Shown: piece after piece, positions 18,830 through 28,260 of the stretch
Layout of the letters: every line of letters starts with the position of its first letter
How positions within the stretch are numbered: position 1 is the first letter of the stretch
DNA from: Streptomyces violaceoruber
GTDB lineage: Bacteria; Actinomycetota; Actinomycetes; Streptomycetales; Streptomycetaceae
Assembly: GCF_033406955.1 (NCBI RefSeq)
Contig: NZ_CP137734.1
Location: 496,001 to 560,000, forward strand
Direction: 5' to 3'
Length of the DNA: 64,000 nt
Made by a program: the position numbers and the translations under genes
Notes under the pieces: generated by a model
Seen by the model: the letters and a program-made list of their open reading frames with translations, nothing else
Databases searched by the model: none
Told to the model about the DNA's origin: nothing

Positions 18830-21300
18830 GCACCCCCGAGCAGCCCGGCGATCCGGCCGGTGCCCTCCGGCGGGACGTGTCCGACCCGGTCGACCTGACC
18901 CCGCTGTCCCCCGTGGGCAGGCTGGCGGCCACGGTCGACCGGCTCAGCCGCGAGGTGCGGGCCGCCCAGGCGGAGGCCGAGGGCCGGGCGCTGATCGAGC
19001 TGGCCAAGGGCGTCCTGGTCGCGCGGCTGGGCTGCGGTCCGGCCGAGGCCGCCCGGCAGCTCGCCGAGCTGGCCGAGCAGTCCCGGGCGACGCCGCTGGA
19101 GTTCGCGGTCGACGTGATCAACCAGGCCGCCCGCGACCGCATGTCGGAGGTGACGGAGGCGTTTCTCGCGGCGACCGCCGCCGTGCGGGCCACCGTCCCC
19201 GCAGACGGTGCGCGCGGCACGGAGCGCGGGGACAGCACGACGGGGACGCAGGGCGCACAGGCGGTGGCCGAGTCGGCCGCCGTACGCCTGCGGGCCGCCG
19301 AGAGCGGCGCGCTGGCCGCGGACGACACCCAGGCCGTCGCCGACGCGCTGCTGGAGCAGGCGCTGCGCCCGCTCGGCGCGGTGGCGGTGGCCATCTGGTC
19401 GGCCGGGTACGACGGGTCCCTCACCCTGGTGGGAAGCGCCGGGTTCCCGCCCGCCGAGGCGGCCCGCTGGCGCTATGTGCCGCCGGACGTGGCGACGGCG
19501 GCCCGGCGCGGACTGACGGAGCGCTCGGGGCAGTGGTTCGCGTCCCTCGCCGGGACGGGGCTGCCCAGCGTGGGCCGGCACCAGTACCCGGAGGGCGGCA
19601 GGGTCGCCGTGCCCGCCGGTACCGGGGGGCGCATCCACGGCGTGCTGGAGATCGTCTGGCCGGTGCCGCTGGCCCCGCAGCCCCCGCAGGTGGTCCGTCA
19701 GGTCGAGGCCCTGGCGGAGCTGTGCGCGCACACCCTGGAGTCGTACACGCCGCCGCGCGAGCCCGGGCAGGAGCCGCGGGTCATCCCGGACGCGGTGGAG
19801 CTGATGGACCTGGCCGACGGGCTGCACGACCCCGCCCTGGTGCTGGTGCCGCACCTGGACGCGGCGGGGCAGCTGGCGGACTTCCGCATCCAGCACGTGA
19901 ACAAGCGCTTCATGGATCCGGCCGGACGGCCGCGTGCCGTCGTGGGCGGTGCGCTGCTGCTCGAGGCCTATCCGATGGCGGCCGGGGACAGCGAGCTGTT
20001 CCAGAACGTGGAGCGCGTGTACGCCACGGGCGAGCCGTTCCGCGCCCGGCATCTGAACCTGACCGCGCTGGTGGACCAGGTGCCGCTGGCGGCGGTCGCG
20101 GACATCAGCATCAGCCGGCACGGCAACGCCGTGCTGCTCATCTGGCGCATCGAGGACGAGACGGCCCGGCTGGCCAGCCTCCTCCAGCACGCCCAGCGGC
20201 TCGGCCGCATCGGCGGTTTCGAGGAGAACCTGCTGACCGGCGAGATCACCTGGAACGGGCAGCTGTTCGACCTGTACGGGCGCCCGCACACGAGCACGCC
20301 GGTGCCGCTGGAGGAGCTGGCCGCCCACGCCCACCCGGACGACGCCGTGGCCATCGGGCGGTTCCTGCGCACGCTGCTGCACCACCGGCGCCCGGCGTCG
20401 GCGGCGTTCCGGCTGCGGCGGCCCGACGGGGTGACCCGGCACGTGCGGGTGGTGGCCGAGCCGGTCCTGGACACCGACGACCGCCTGCTCCTGGTCCGGG
20501 GCGCCTGCCAGGACATCTCGGCCCAGCACTGGACGGAGGTGGCGCTCGCCGCGACCCGCGACCAGCTGGCCCACACCGAGCAGCAGGCCGTCGAACGCGC
20601 CCGGCTCACCCTGCAGTTGCAGCACGCCATCATGCCGCCCGCCCAGACCCCGCTGCGGGTGCCGGACCTCCAGGTGGCCGTCCGGTACCGGCCCGCGGAG
20701 ACGGAGCAGCTCGTGGGCGGCGACTGGTACGACGCGGTGATGCTGCCGAGCGGTCTTGTGCTGCTGTGCGTGGGGGACGTCGCCGGGCACGGGATAGAGG
20801 CGGCGACCAGCATGGTGGTCCTGCGCAACGCGCTGCGCGGTCTCGCGGTGACCGGGGCCGGTCCCGGACAGCTGCTGTCCTGGCTGAACATCGTGGCGCA
20901 CCACCTGACGGGCGGGGTCACCGCCACGGCGGTGTGCGGCCTGTACGACCCGGCCCGGCGCACGCTGCGCTGGGCCAGGGCGGGCCACCTGCCGCCGGTG
21001 CTGGTGCGGGGCCCGGAGGCGGAGCCGCTGCCCCTGGTCAGGGGGATGCTGCTGGGGGCGGTGGCGGAGGCGGCGTACGAGGAGGCGGAGGCGGAGCTGG
21101 CCGCCGGGGACACGCTGCTGATGTACACCGACGGTCTGATCGAACGCCGTGACCGGCCGGTGGAGGAGGCGCTGGCCCAGCTGCTGAGCACGGTGCGTCC
21201 GACGCCGAACACCCTGGACCAGCATCTGGACCGGCTGCTCACTTACAGCAGGTCGGACACGGACGACGACACGTGTCTGGTGGGCATCCGGGTGGGGTGA
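18826..21300 (+). CDS. ANTAR-GAF-PAS-PP2C (RsbU/SpoIIE-type) phosphatase
   Basis: An 824-aa multidomain protein. An N-terminal ANTAR-like three-helix segment (about 30-105, ALIELAKGVLVARLGC) precedes a GAF-like domain (about 160-310), one or two PAS domains (about 325-570) and a C-terminal SpoIIE/PP2C phosphatase (about 590-824) with GGDWYDAV, VGDVAGHG and DTLLMYTDGL. The phosphatase should dephosphorylate a STAS antagonist. ANTAR normally binds RNA hairpins, which makes the combination unusual. ATG 18826 overlaps the kinase stop (ATGA), so the two proteins are made together and probably work as sensor and effector. Confidence 0.88.
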
Positions 21301-21360
21301 GGCACGGCGGGGCGAACGGACCCGGCCGGCAGGTGTGGAGTCGGGATCCGGGGGTATCCG

Positions 21361-21399
21361 GGCGGCGCGGCGGGCCACACGACGGCCCGCCGCGCCGCC
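21361..21399 (+). terminator. Perfect 16-bp hairpin between the phosphatase and STAS genes
   Basis: GGCGGCGCGGCGGGCC (21361-21376) is followed by a 7-nt loop and its exact reverse complement (21384-21399). It lies 60 bp after the phosphatase stop and ends 7 bp before the TTGGAGGT ribosome site of the STAS gene. No U-tract follows. It may terminate, attenuate or stabilise an upstream message end. Confidence 0.6.
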
Positions 21400-21417
21400 G
21401 CGTTGTTGGAGGTACAC

Positions 21418-21810
21418 GTGCCCATAGCCCAGAACCCGCTGTCCGTCGAGGTGACGCTGCCGCGGGAGGATGTCGCGCTGCTCAAGGTGGAGGGTTACCT
21501 GGACGTCGACACGGCAACCGAGTTCCAGCACCATCTGGCCAACCAGCTCCACCACGGCCGCAGGCACTTCCTGCTGGATCTGTCGGCGGTCCCGTTCATG
21601 GACTCGTCCGGCATGAACATCATCCTGCGGGTCTACCAGGAGGCCCGCGAGCTGCCGGGCAGCGTGCACATCATCTCGCCGGTCCCCGCGGTGCTGCGCG
21701 TCCTGGACCTGACGGGGGTGAGCATCACGGTGCCGGTCTCGGCGAACCTCGACGAGGCCCTGGCCCGGGTGGACGCCCAGCCGGAGGGTCCGCGGGTTCC
21801 CGACGCCTGA
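21418..21810 (+). CDS. STAS-domain anti-sigma factor antagonist (RsbV/BldG-like)
   Basis: A 130-aa single STAS domain protein. The phosphorylatable serine lies in LDLSAVPFMDSSGMN (about residues 56-70). By family, the unphosphorylated form binds an RsbW-type kinase and frees its sigma factor, and PP2C phosphatases reactivate it. GTG 21418 is chosen because TTGGAGGT at 21406-21412 lies 5-6 bp upstream; upstream in-frame codons fall inside the ribosome site. It stands between two groups of PP2C genes, which are its likely phosphatases. Confidence 0.88.
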   Translation: MPIAQNPLSVEVTLPREDVALLKVEGYLDVDTATEFQHHLANQLHHGRRHFLLDLSAVPFMDSSGMNIILRVYQEARELPGSVHIISPVPAVLRVLDLTGVSITVPVSANLDEALARVDAQPEGPRVPDA

Positions 21811-21858
21811 GCCGCCGCGCGTCCGCGTCCTGCCCCGCACCGGTCGTGCGGAAGCGGG

Positions 21859-21888
21859 TGACGCGCCAGGTCGGCGGGTGGTTAGAGT
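21859..21888 (+). promoter_or_regulatory. Candidate promoter of the rsbRST-like operon
   Basis: GTGACG (21859-21864) and TAGAGT (21883-21888) are 18 bp apart and partly match the vegetative consensus. Transcription would start near 21895, about 75 nt upstream of the first start codon. Confidence 0.35.
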
Positions 21889-21970
21889 TGTCGACCGGCT
21901 GGGTCACGTCGCCGGCCCACCGTCCCGGTCGGGGTGGGGTTCGGCGCAACGCGGATGAGGAGTGGGACAG

Positions 21971-22870
21971 GTGCCGGAACAGGCGGAGGGAACGGCGGGA
22001 GCGCCGACGCGCGAGGTCAGGGACTTTCTGCGGCGCCATCGTGAGCAGATCGCCCAGCGATGGGCGGACGAGCCCTTGTTCCGGGCCGTGTTCACCGTCT
22101 CGCGCGACGAGGCGGTCGAGGCGGCCAAGGCCGTCGTGGACGCGCTGGACCAAGTCGCGGACGCGGCGCGGGTCGAGGACCCGGACGCGGCCGGATTCAC
22201 GGCGGTGCGCGAGCAGTTGGCCCGGATGGGCGCGGCCCGCTCGCGCGCCGGGCTGAGCACCGCGCAGGTGTCGAGCGAGCTGGCCGCGCTGCGTCCGCCC
22301 GTCGAGAACCTGCTGGTGGCCGCCCTGCCCGACCAGGCCCCGGCCGAACACGTCCGGGACTGTGTCACCGCCCTGAACGTCCTGATGGGCACCCTGCGGG
22401 TCGTGGTGATGCAGACGGCGCTCAGTGAGGGGCAGGCGCTCATCGACCGCCAGCGGCTGCAGTTGCTGGAGGTGGCCACGCCGGTCATCAAGCTGTGGGA
22501 CGGCATCGTGGCCGTTCCGCTGATCGGCACGCTGGACAGCGCGCGCAGCCAGGTGGTGATGGAGACCCTGCTGGAGTCCATCGTGGAGCAGCAGGCGCGC
22601 TACGCGATCCTGGACATCACCGGCGTGCCGACCGTCGACTCGCTGGTGGCTCAGCATCTGATGAAGACGGTCGCGGCGGCCCGGCTCATGGGCGCCGAGT
22701 GCATCGTCTCCGGCATCCGGCCCGCGATCGCGCAGACCATGGTCCACCTCGGTCTGGATCTGGGCACGGTCGTCACCCGGGCGAGCCTCGCCGACGCGCT
22801 GGGGTACGTGCTGCACCAGCTCGGGGTCGGCATCGTGACGCCCCACGCGAACGGCGCGGTCGCGCGGTGA
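21971..22870 (+). CDS. RsbR-like stressosome protein (sensor plus STAS)
   Basis: A 299-aa protein with an N-terminal all-helical RsbRD-like sensor (about 1-165) and a C-terminal STAS domain (about 175-290). The STAS domain follows the RsbR pattern (PVIKLWDGIVAVPLIGTLD; ILDITGVPTVDS). In Bacillus, RsbR and RsbS build the stressosome, and RsbT phosphorylates them under stress. Here the phosphoacceptor loop has TGVPTVDSLVAQ. GTG 21971 is favoured by GAGGAG at 21957-21962. The stop overlaps the rsbS-like start (GTGA). It opens a five-gene set in which every pair overlaps. Confidence 0.88.
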   Translation: MPEQAEGTAGAPTREVRDFLRRHREQIAQRWADEPLFRAVFTVSRDEAVEAAKAVVDALDQVADAARVEDPDAAGFTAVREQLARMGAARSRAGLSTAQVSSELAALRPPVENLLVAALPDQAPAEHVRDCVTALNVLMGTLRVVVMQTALSEGQALIDRQRLQLLEVATPVIKLWDGIVAVPLIGTLDSARSQVVMETLLESIVEQQARYAILDITGVPTVDSLVAQHLMKTVAAARLMGAECIVSGIRPAIAQTMVHLGLDLGTVVTRASLADALGYVLHQLGVGIVTPHANGAVAR

Positions 22871-23298
22871 GCCAGGCGTTTCCCGGGCCCCACGGGGCTC
22901 CGGCGACAGGTCATGTACCGGTGCTCCGGCTCGGTGAGGTCCTGCTGGTCACCCTTCAGGGGGACTTGCACGACAGCACGGCGCAGCAGCTCCAGGAGGA
23001 TCTGGCCGAGACCATCGTGCGCAGCGGCGCCACCGGCGTGGTCATCGACGTCTCCGGCGTGGAGATCGTCGACTCCTTCCTCGGCCGGATCCTGGCCGAG
23101 ACCGCCGGGCAGACCGGTCTGCTGGCGGCGCGGACGGTGCTGGTCGGGATGCGGCCCGCGGTGGCCATCACCCTGGTCGAGCTGGGGCTGACGCTGCCGG
23201 GCGTGCACACCGCGCTCAGTACCGAGGTGGCCATGGAGCTCCTCCGGCAGCAGGCCCCGTCGTCCCGCTTCGGCGGCCTGCGCCAGGAGAGTCAGTGA
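22867..23298 (+). CDS. RsbS-like STAS protein
   Basis: A 143-aa STAS protein with DVSGVEIVDSFLGRIL, where the serine of VDS is the expected RsbT target. In the stressosome, RsbS sequesters RsbT until it is phosphorylated. GTG 22867 overlaps the rsbR-like stop by 4 bp, and its stop overlaps the rsbT-like start by 1 bp. The C-terminal tail of about 30 residues is longer than in Bacillus RsbS. Confidence 0.86.
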   Translation: MSQAFPGPHGAPATGHVPVLRLGEVLLVTLQGDLHDSTAQQLQEDLAETIVRSGATGVVIDVSGVEIVDSFLGRILAETAGQTGLLAARTVLVGMRPAVAITLVELGLTLPGVHTALSTEVAMELLRQQAPSSRFGGLRQESQ

Positions 23299-23738
23299 TG
23301 CACACCGCCGCGGGCTCCCAGGCCCGCCTGCCGATCCGTTCGGACATGGATCTGGTATGGGTGCGACAGCATGTGCGCCAGGCCGCCGCCCAGCTCGGCT
23401 TCGGCCTGGTGGACCAGACCAAGCTGGTCACGGCGGCCAGTGAGCTGGCCCGCAACACGCTCGTGTACGGCGGTGGCGGCACCATGGAGACGGAGTCGAT
23501 CCTGGAGGGGACCACGCACGGGCTGCGGCTGACCTTCAGCGACGAGGGGCCCGGCATCCCGGACGTGGAGCAGGCGCTCAGCGACGGGTTCACGTCCGGC
23601 GACGGCCTCGGCATGGGGCTGGGCGGCGCGCGGCGCCTGGTGCACGAGTTCGCGATCGAGAGCGCCCCGGGCTCCGGCACGACCGTGCGGGTGACGTCCT
23701 GGGTGGGCCGGCCGCCGCGCCCGCGTGAGGAGTCCTGA
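23298..23738 (+). CDS. RsbT-like serine kinase (GHKL)
   Basis: A 146-aa ATPase/kinase. The N box is ASELARNTLVYGGGG, followed by FSDEGPGIPD (G1) and GDGLGMGLGGARRL (G2), all matching RsbT. It should phosphorylate the STAS proteins encoded just upstream and, once released, activate a PP2C phosphatase. ATG 23298 overlaps the preceding stop (TGATG) and has CAGGAGAG upstream. The C-terminal tail is rich in proline and arginine. Confidence 0.88.
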   Translation: MHTAAGSQARLPIRSDMDLVWVRQHVRQAAAQLGFGLVDQTKLVTAASELARNTLVYGGGGTMETESILEGTTHGLRLTFSDEGPGIPDVEQALSDGFTSGDGLGMGLGGARRLVHEFAIESAPGSGTTVRVTSWVGRPPRPREES

Positions 23739-24802
23739 TGCCCCGCGTGTGGGACGTCCCGGTGCACGACTCGACCCGGGTGCGGGACGCCCGGGTGGCC
23801 GCCGAGCACGCGGCGGCCGTGGCCGGTCTCGACGAGCAGCGGACGTCGGCGGCGGCGCTGGTGGCGACCGAGCTGGCCACCAACCTGCTCAAGCACGCCG
23901 GGGGCGGCCGGGTCGTCGTCGACGTGGTCGCCCCTCCCGTCCTCGCGGCCGACCGGGAGCCGAGGCCGCGCGTGCAGATCGCGACGGTCGACCACGGCCC
24001 GGGGATGGCCGACGTCTCCGCCGCGCTGCGCGACGGTTTCACCACCACGACCGGCTCCCTCGGTGCGGGCCTCGGCACCTGCGCGCGCGTCGCCGACGAC
24101 TTCGACCTGCACAGTGCACCCGGCCGGGGCACGGTGGTGGTCGCCCGGATCGGCGTGCCCGAGGCCCGCGCCGCCGATTCCGGTCCGGCGGCTCGGTTGC
24201 GGGCCGGCGCGGTGAACGTCCCGTTCGGCGGTGCGGAGTACTCGGGCGACGCCTGGGCCTGGGTCCGGGACAGGGACCTCGTCACGCTGATGCTGGCCGA
24301 CGGTCTGGGCCACGGCCCGGAGGCCGCCCGTGCCTCGACCGCCGCCGTGGAGGCACTGCGCGCCTCGGCCCACCTGGCGCCCGGCGAGGCGGTGCGGCGA
24401 CTGGACCGGGCGCTGTCCGGCACCCGCGGCGCCGCCGTCGCGGTGGCCCAGGTCGACACGCGGGCCTCGGTGCTCCGGTTCGCCGGCGTCGGCAACATCG
24501 GGGCGCGGCTGTGCGAGGGCGGCACCTGGCGGCACCTGGTGTCGCGGCCCGGCATCGTCGGCACCCACCGGCCCACCACGCTGCGCGAGGAGCAGGCGGC
24601 CTGGGCGGACGACCGGGTGCTGGTCCTGCACAGCGACGGGCTGCCGAGCCGGTGGTCGCCGACGTCCGACACCTGCCGCACCACGACCGACCCGGCGGTG
24701 ACCGCCGCCGTCACGATCCGCGACGCCAGCAGCTCGGCGCGGCCCGTGCGGGACGACACCGCCGTCGCCGTGCTGGCCCCGACCCCGCCGGATGGCCCAT
24801 GA
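23738..24802 (+). CDS. RsbT-like ATPase fused to PP2C phosphatase (RsbX-like)
   Basis: A 354-aa fusion. The N-terminal half is a GHKL ATPase (ATELATNLLKHAGGG, DHGPGMAD, GLGTC; about 20-135). The C-terminal half is a SpoIIE-type phosphatase (SGDAWAWV, MLADGLGHGPEA, LHSDGLPS; about 150-350), nearest in style to RsbX, which resets the stressosome. Kinase and phosphatase for the same STAS substrates may therefore lie in one polypeptide. It overlaps its upstream neighbour by 1 bp (TGATG) and its downstream neighbour by 4 bp (ATGA). Confidence 0.87.
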   Translation: MPRVWDVPVHDSTRVRDARVAAEHAAAVAGLDEQRTSAAALVATELATNLLKHAGGGRVVVDVVAPPVLAADREPRPRVQIATVDHGPGMADVSAALRDGFTTTTGSLGAGLGTCARVADDFDLHSAPGRGTVVVARIGVPEARAADSGPAARLRAGAVNVPFGGAEYSGDAWAWVRDRDLVTLMLADGLGHGPEAARASTAAVEALRASAHLAPGEAVRRLDRALSGTRGAAVAVAQVDTRASVLRFAGVGNIGARLCEGGTWRHLVSRPGIVGTHRPTTLREEQAAWADDRVLVLHSDGLPSRWSPTSDTCRTTTDPAVTAAVTIRDASSSARPVRDDTAVAVLAPTPPDGP

Positions 24803-26541
24803 CCCGTACCTGGCAGATCAGCGACGTCACCGACGCGGCGGTGGCACGCGTCGCCGCCGCACGTCTGGCGACGGCCTTCGGCGTGCCGCCCGTGGAACGC
24901 GCGCGGCTGACGGCCTCCCTCGGCGCACAGCTGCGGCTGTGCCTGACCAAGGGCGGCACCTGGCGGCTCGCCCTGGAGACGGGGACGGTCTCCCGGCCCG
25001 CTCCGCAGGCCGCGGAGCGCGTGCTGCACGCCGTGGTGACGCCGTCGGCCGAGGCCGCTGCCGCCGGTCAGCCGCCGTGGCGGGTGACGGTGCCGTGCCC
25101 CGAGGCGGACGACGTCGGCGCCATCGCCGACGCGGGCGCCGTGGCGGACGACCCGGTGGAGCTGGCTCAGGCCCTGCTGGGTGCCGACGAGGACACGGCG
25201 CTGGTCCTGGAGCGGCTCACCGAGCAGGAGGGCCTGGTCGACTTCCACCGGGAGGAGCTCCAGCAGACGAACCAGGGCGTGGTGGCGCTGCACGCCGAAC
25301 TGGACGCCGCCGGGCGGGCCCAGCGCGAGGCGTTCGCCGCCGAGCGCAAGGCGCGTACGGAGGCGGAGCACGCCCGGCGCAGGCTGACGTTCCTCGCGGA
25401 CGCGAGCGCGGTGCTGACGGCGTCGCTCGACCATCACGAGATCGTGCGCAGGCTGCCGGAGCTGCTGGTGCCGGAGTACGCGACCGGTGTGGACATCTGG
25501 CTGTTCGACCAGGACGGCGACCGGCCGGGCCCCGCCCACGCGGCCGCCGCGGTGGTCGCCGCACGCACCGGCCGCCCGCAGTACGCCGCCGCGCATCCCG
25601 GCGGGCTGCCCGGCGTCGACGACCAGCCGCCCTCGGCACTGGCTCCGGACCGGCCCCTGCTGTGCATTCCGCTGCCGACGCGGCAGGCTCCGCTGGGCGT
25701 GGTGACCCTGTCCCCGCCCGGGGACCGCTGGGACCCGGACGACGCCGTGATGCTGGTGGAGCTGACCCGGCGGGCCAGCATCGCGATCGACCACGCCCAG
25801 CGCTACCAGCACAACCGCGACATCGCCGAGACGCTTCAACGGGCCCTGCTGACCGAGCTGCCGGCCCCGCCCGGGCTCGCCCTGGCCGCGCGCTATCTTC
25901 CGGCCACCCACGGGCTGAACATCGGCGGCGACTGGTACGACGCCTTCCGGCAGCCCGACGGCGGTGTCATCGCCGTGGTCGGGGACGTCACCGGGCACGG
26001 GCTGCGGGCGGCCGTGATGATGAGCCAGCTGCGCACCGCCCTGCGCGCGTACGCGGTCGACGGGGGCAGCCCCGGGCAGCTGCTGACCCGGCTGCACACC
26101 TTCCTGCACCACCTGCAGCCCGACCTGTTCGCCACCGCGGTCATCGCACGCTTCCACCCCGACGACCCGACGGTGACGTGGGCGGCCGCGGGGCATCCGC
26201 CGCCGGTGCTGCGTACCCCGGACGGAGGGGTCCGCACCCTGGACGCCAAGCCCGGTGCGATGCTCGGCATCCCGATGCGCCAGGAGATCGCGGACCACAC
26301 GGTTCCGATGGCGCCCGGTTCGACGCTCGCGCTGTACACGGACGGTCTGGTGGAGCGCCGCGCCCGCGGCATAGACCCGGGCATCGCGCGGCTGGCGGAC
26401 GCGCTCGGGTCGTTCGGTCCGGCGGAGCTGGACACGGACCTGGAGGGCTCGGCCGACGGGATCCTGCGTCCGATGCTCAGTGACTCCGAACGGGACGACG
26501 ACGTGTGTCTGCTGCTGTGTCACCTGCGCGGTACGGGCTGA
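24799..26541 (+). CDS. Coiled-coil-GAF-PP2C phosphatase with vestigial ATPase N-terminus
   Basis: A 580-aa RsbU-type phosphatase. The first 90 residues look like a worn GHKL fold (ERARLTASLGAQLRLCLTKGGTWRLALE) without N-box or lid motifs. A coiled coil (about 155-215), a GAF domain (about 220-345) and a SpoIIE phosphatase (about 355-580; GGDWYDAF, VGDVTGHG, LALYTDGLVERR) follow. It is the last gene of the rsbR-S-T-like set and is probably the output phosphatase acting on the STAS antagonist. The start codon overlaps the previous stop (ATGA). Confidence 0.88.
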   Translation: MTRTWQISDVTDAAVARVAAARLATAFGVPPVERARLTASLGAQLRLCLTKGGTWRLALETGTVSRPAPQAAERVLHAVVTPSAEAAAAGQPPWRVTVPCPEADDVGAIADAGAVADDPVELAQALLGADEDTALVLERLTEQEGLVDFHREELQQTNQGVVALHAELDAAGRAQREAFAAERKARTEAEHARRRLTFLADASAVLTASLDHHEIVRRLPELLVPEYATGVDIWLFDQDGDRPGPAHAAAAVVAARTGRPQYAAAHPGGLPGVDDQPPSALAPDRPLLCIPLPTRQAPLGVVTLSPPGDRWDPDDAVMLVELTRRASIAIDHAQRYQHNRDIAETLQRALLTELPAPPGLALAARYLPATHGLNIGGDWYDAFRQPDGGVIAVVGDVTGHGLRAAVMMSQLRTALRAYAVDGGSPGQLLTRLHTFLHHLQPDLFATAVIARFHPDDPTVTWAAAGHPPPVLRTPDGGVRTLDAKPGAMLGIPMRQEIADHTVPMAPGSTLALYTDGLVERRARGIDPGIARLADALGSFGPAELDTDLEGSADGILRPMLSDSERDDDVCLLLCHLRGTG

Positions 26542-26758
26542 TCCCGGGGAAAAGTTCCGCGCGGTTCGCTCCTGCCCGGTGCGCCGCGGGCCCGGGCGGG
26601 GCATGGTGGTGATCAGGACATGTCGCCTGCCTGCCGCACCCGGCTGGCCGAAGCGGTGCGGGCGCGGTGGCATGGACGAGGTGCGAAGCGGCGATCCACG
26701 GGCAGGCGAATGGCGTTCGCGGCAGACCGCCCCGGAGCCGCAGAAAGGGATGAACACC

Positions 26759-28126
26759 GTGACACGACCCAGGATCCTGGTGGTCGGCGCAGGTTTCGCC
26801 GGCGTGGAGTGCGTCCGTCGTCTGGAGCGGCGGCTCTCCCCCGACGAGGCCGACGTCACCCTGGTGACGCCGTTCTCCTACCAGCTCTACCTGCCCCTGC
26901 TGCCGCACGTCGCCGCCGGGGTGCTCACGCCCCAGTCGATCGCGCTCTCCCTGCGCCGCAGCAGCCGCTACCGGACCCGCATCATTCCGGGCGGCGCCAT
27001 CGGGGTGGACCTCGAGGCGAAGGTCTGCGTGGTGCGCACCATCACCGACCGGATCGTCAACGAGCCCTACGACTACATCGTGCTGGCGCCCGGCAGCATC
27101 ACCCGCACCTTCGACATCCCGGGGCTCACCGACAACGCGTTCGGCATGAAGACCCTGGCGGAGGCCGCGTACATCCGCGACCACGTCATCTCCCAGCTGG
27201 ACCTCGCCGACGCCAGCCAGGACCCCGTGGAGCGGGCCTCCCGGCTGCAGTTCGTGGTGGTGGGCGGCGGTTACGCGGGCACCGAGACCGCGGCGTGCCT
27301 GCAGCGGCTGACGCACGCGGCCGTCAAGCGCTACAACCGGCTGGACCCGGCGCTGATCAAGTGGCACCTGATCGACATCGCGCCGAAGCTGATGCCGGAG
27401 CTGGGCGAGAAGCTCGGCCGCGACGCACAGCAGATCCTGACCCGGCGCGGCATCGACATCTCCCTGGGCGTGTCCATCGCCAAGGCCGCGCCCGAGGAGG
27501 TCACCTTCACGGACGGCCGGGTGGTGCCCACCCGCACGCTGATCTGGACGGCGGGCGTGGTGGCGAGCCCGCTGATGGCGACGCTGGGCGCGGAGACGGT
27601 CAAGGGGCGGCTCGCGGTCACCGCCGAGATGTGCCTGCCGAACCACGACGGGGTGTTCGCGCTGGGCGACTCCGCGGCCGTGCCCGACCTCGCCAAGGGC
27701 CAGGAGGGTGCCGTCTGCCCGCCCACCGCCCAGCACGCGCAGCGGCAGGGGCGGCACGTCGCCGAGAACCTCATCGCCACCCTGCGCAACCAGCCGATGC
27801 GGCCGTACGTCCACAAGGACCTGGGCCTCGTCGTCGACCTCGGCGGCGCCGACGCGGTCTCCAAGCCGCTCGGGGTCGAACTGACGGGCCTGCCCGCGCA
27901 GGCGGTGGCCCGCGGCTACCACTGGTCGGCGCTGCGCACGGGCGTGGCCAAGGCCCGGGTGGCGGCCAACTGGGCGCTCAACGCGGTCGCCGGCGACGAT
28001 TTCGTCCGCACCGGTTTCCAGGCCCGCAAGCCCGCCAAGCTGAAGGACTTCGAGTACACCGACGCGTATCTGACACCGGAGCAGGTGCGGGAGCGGGTCG
28101 CGGAGGCGGACCGGGCGAAGCCGTGA
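26759..28126 (+). CDS. Type II NADH dehydrogenase (NDH-2 family)
   Basis: A non-proton-pumping flavoprotein that should pass electrons from NADH to menaquinone at the membrane face. The 455-aa protein has an N-terminal FAD-binding ILVVGAGFAGVE motif, an NADH-binding FVVVGGGYAGTETA motif and the FAD-closing GVFALGDSAAVPD. The GTG start at 26759 is chosen because AAAGGGA at 26744-26750 is correctly spaced for it and abuts ATG 26750. The 217-bp upstream gap would allow its own promoter. It follows the stress phosphatases; a functional link is not shown. Confidence 0.88.
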   Translation: MTRPRILVVGAGFAGVECVRRLERRLSPDEADVTLVTPFSYQLYLPLLPHVAAGVLTPQSIALSLRRSSRYRTRIIPGGAIGVDLEAKVCVVRTITDRIVNEPYDYIVLAPGSITRTFDIPGLTDNAFGMKTLAEAAYIRDHVISQLDLADASQDPVERASRLQFVVVGGGYAGTETAACLQRLTHAAVKRYNRLDPALIKWHLIDIAPKLMPELGEKLGRDAQQILTRRGIDISLGVSIAKAAPEEVTFTDGRVVPTRTLIWTAGVVASPLMATLGAETVKGRLAVTAEMCLPNHDGVFALGDSAAVPDLAKGQEGAVCPPTAQHAQRQGRHVAENLIATLRNQPMRPYVHKDLGLVVDLGGADAVSKPLGVELTGLPAQAVARGYHWSALRTGVAKARVAANWALNAVAGDDFVRTGFQARKPAKLKDFEYTDAYLTPEQVRERVAEADRAKP

Positions 28127-28260
28127 CCCGGGCCCGCCCCCACCTCCCGTGACGGACCGGGGCATGACATGCTGAGAAGTGGATCTCGGCGTGAACCGGC
28201 CGGGACGTGGCTGGAACCGGCTGTGAGGGCCGGCTGTGAATCGGGAGAGTGTACGGCGGC

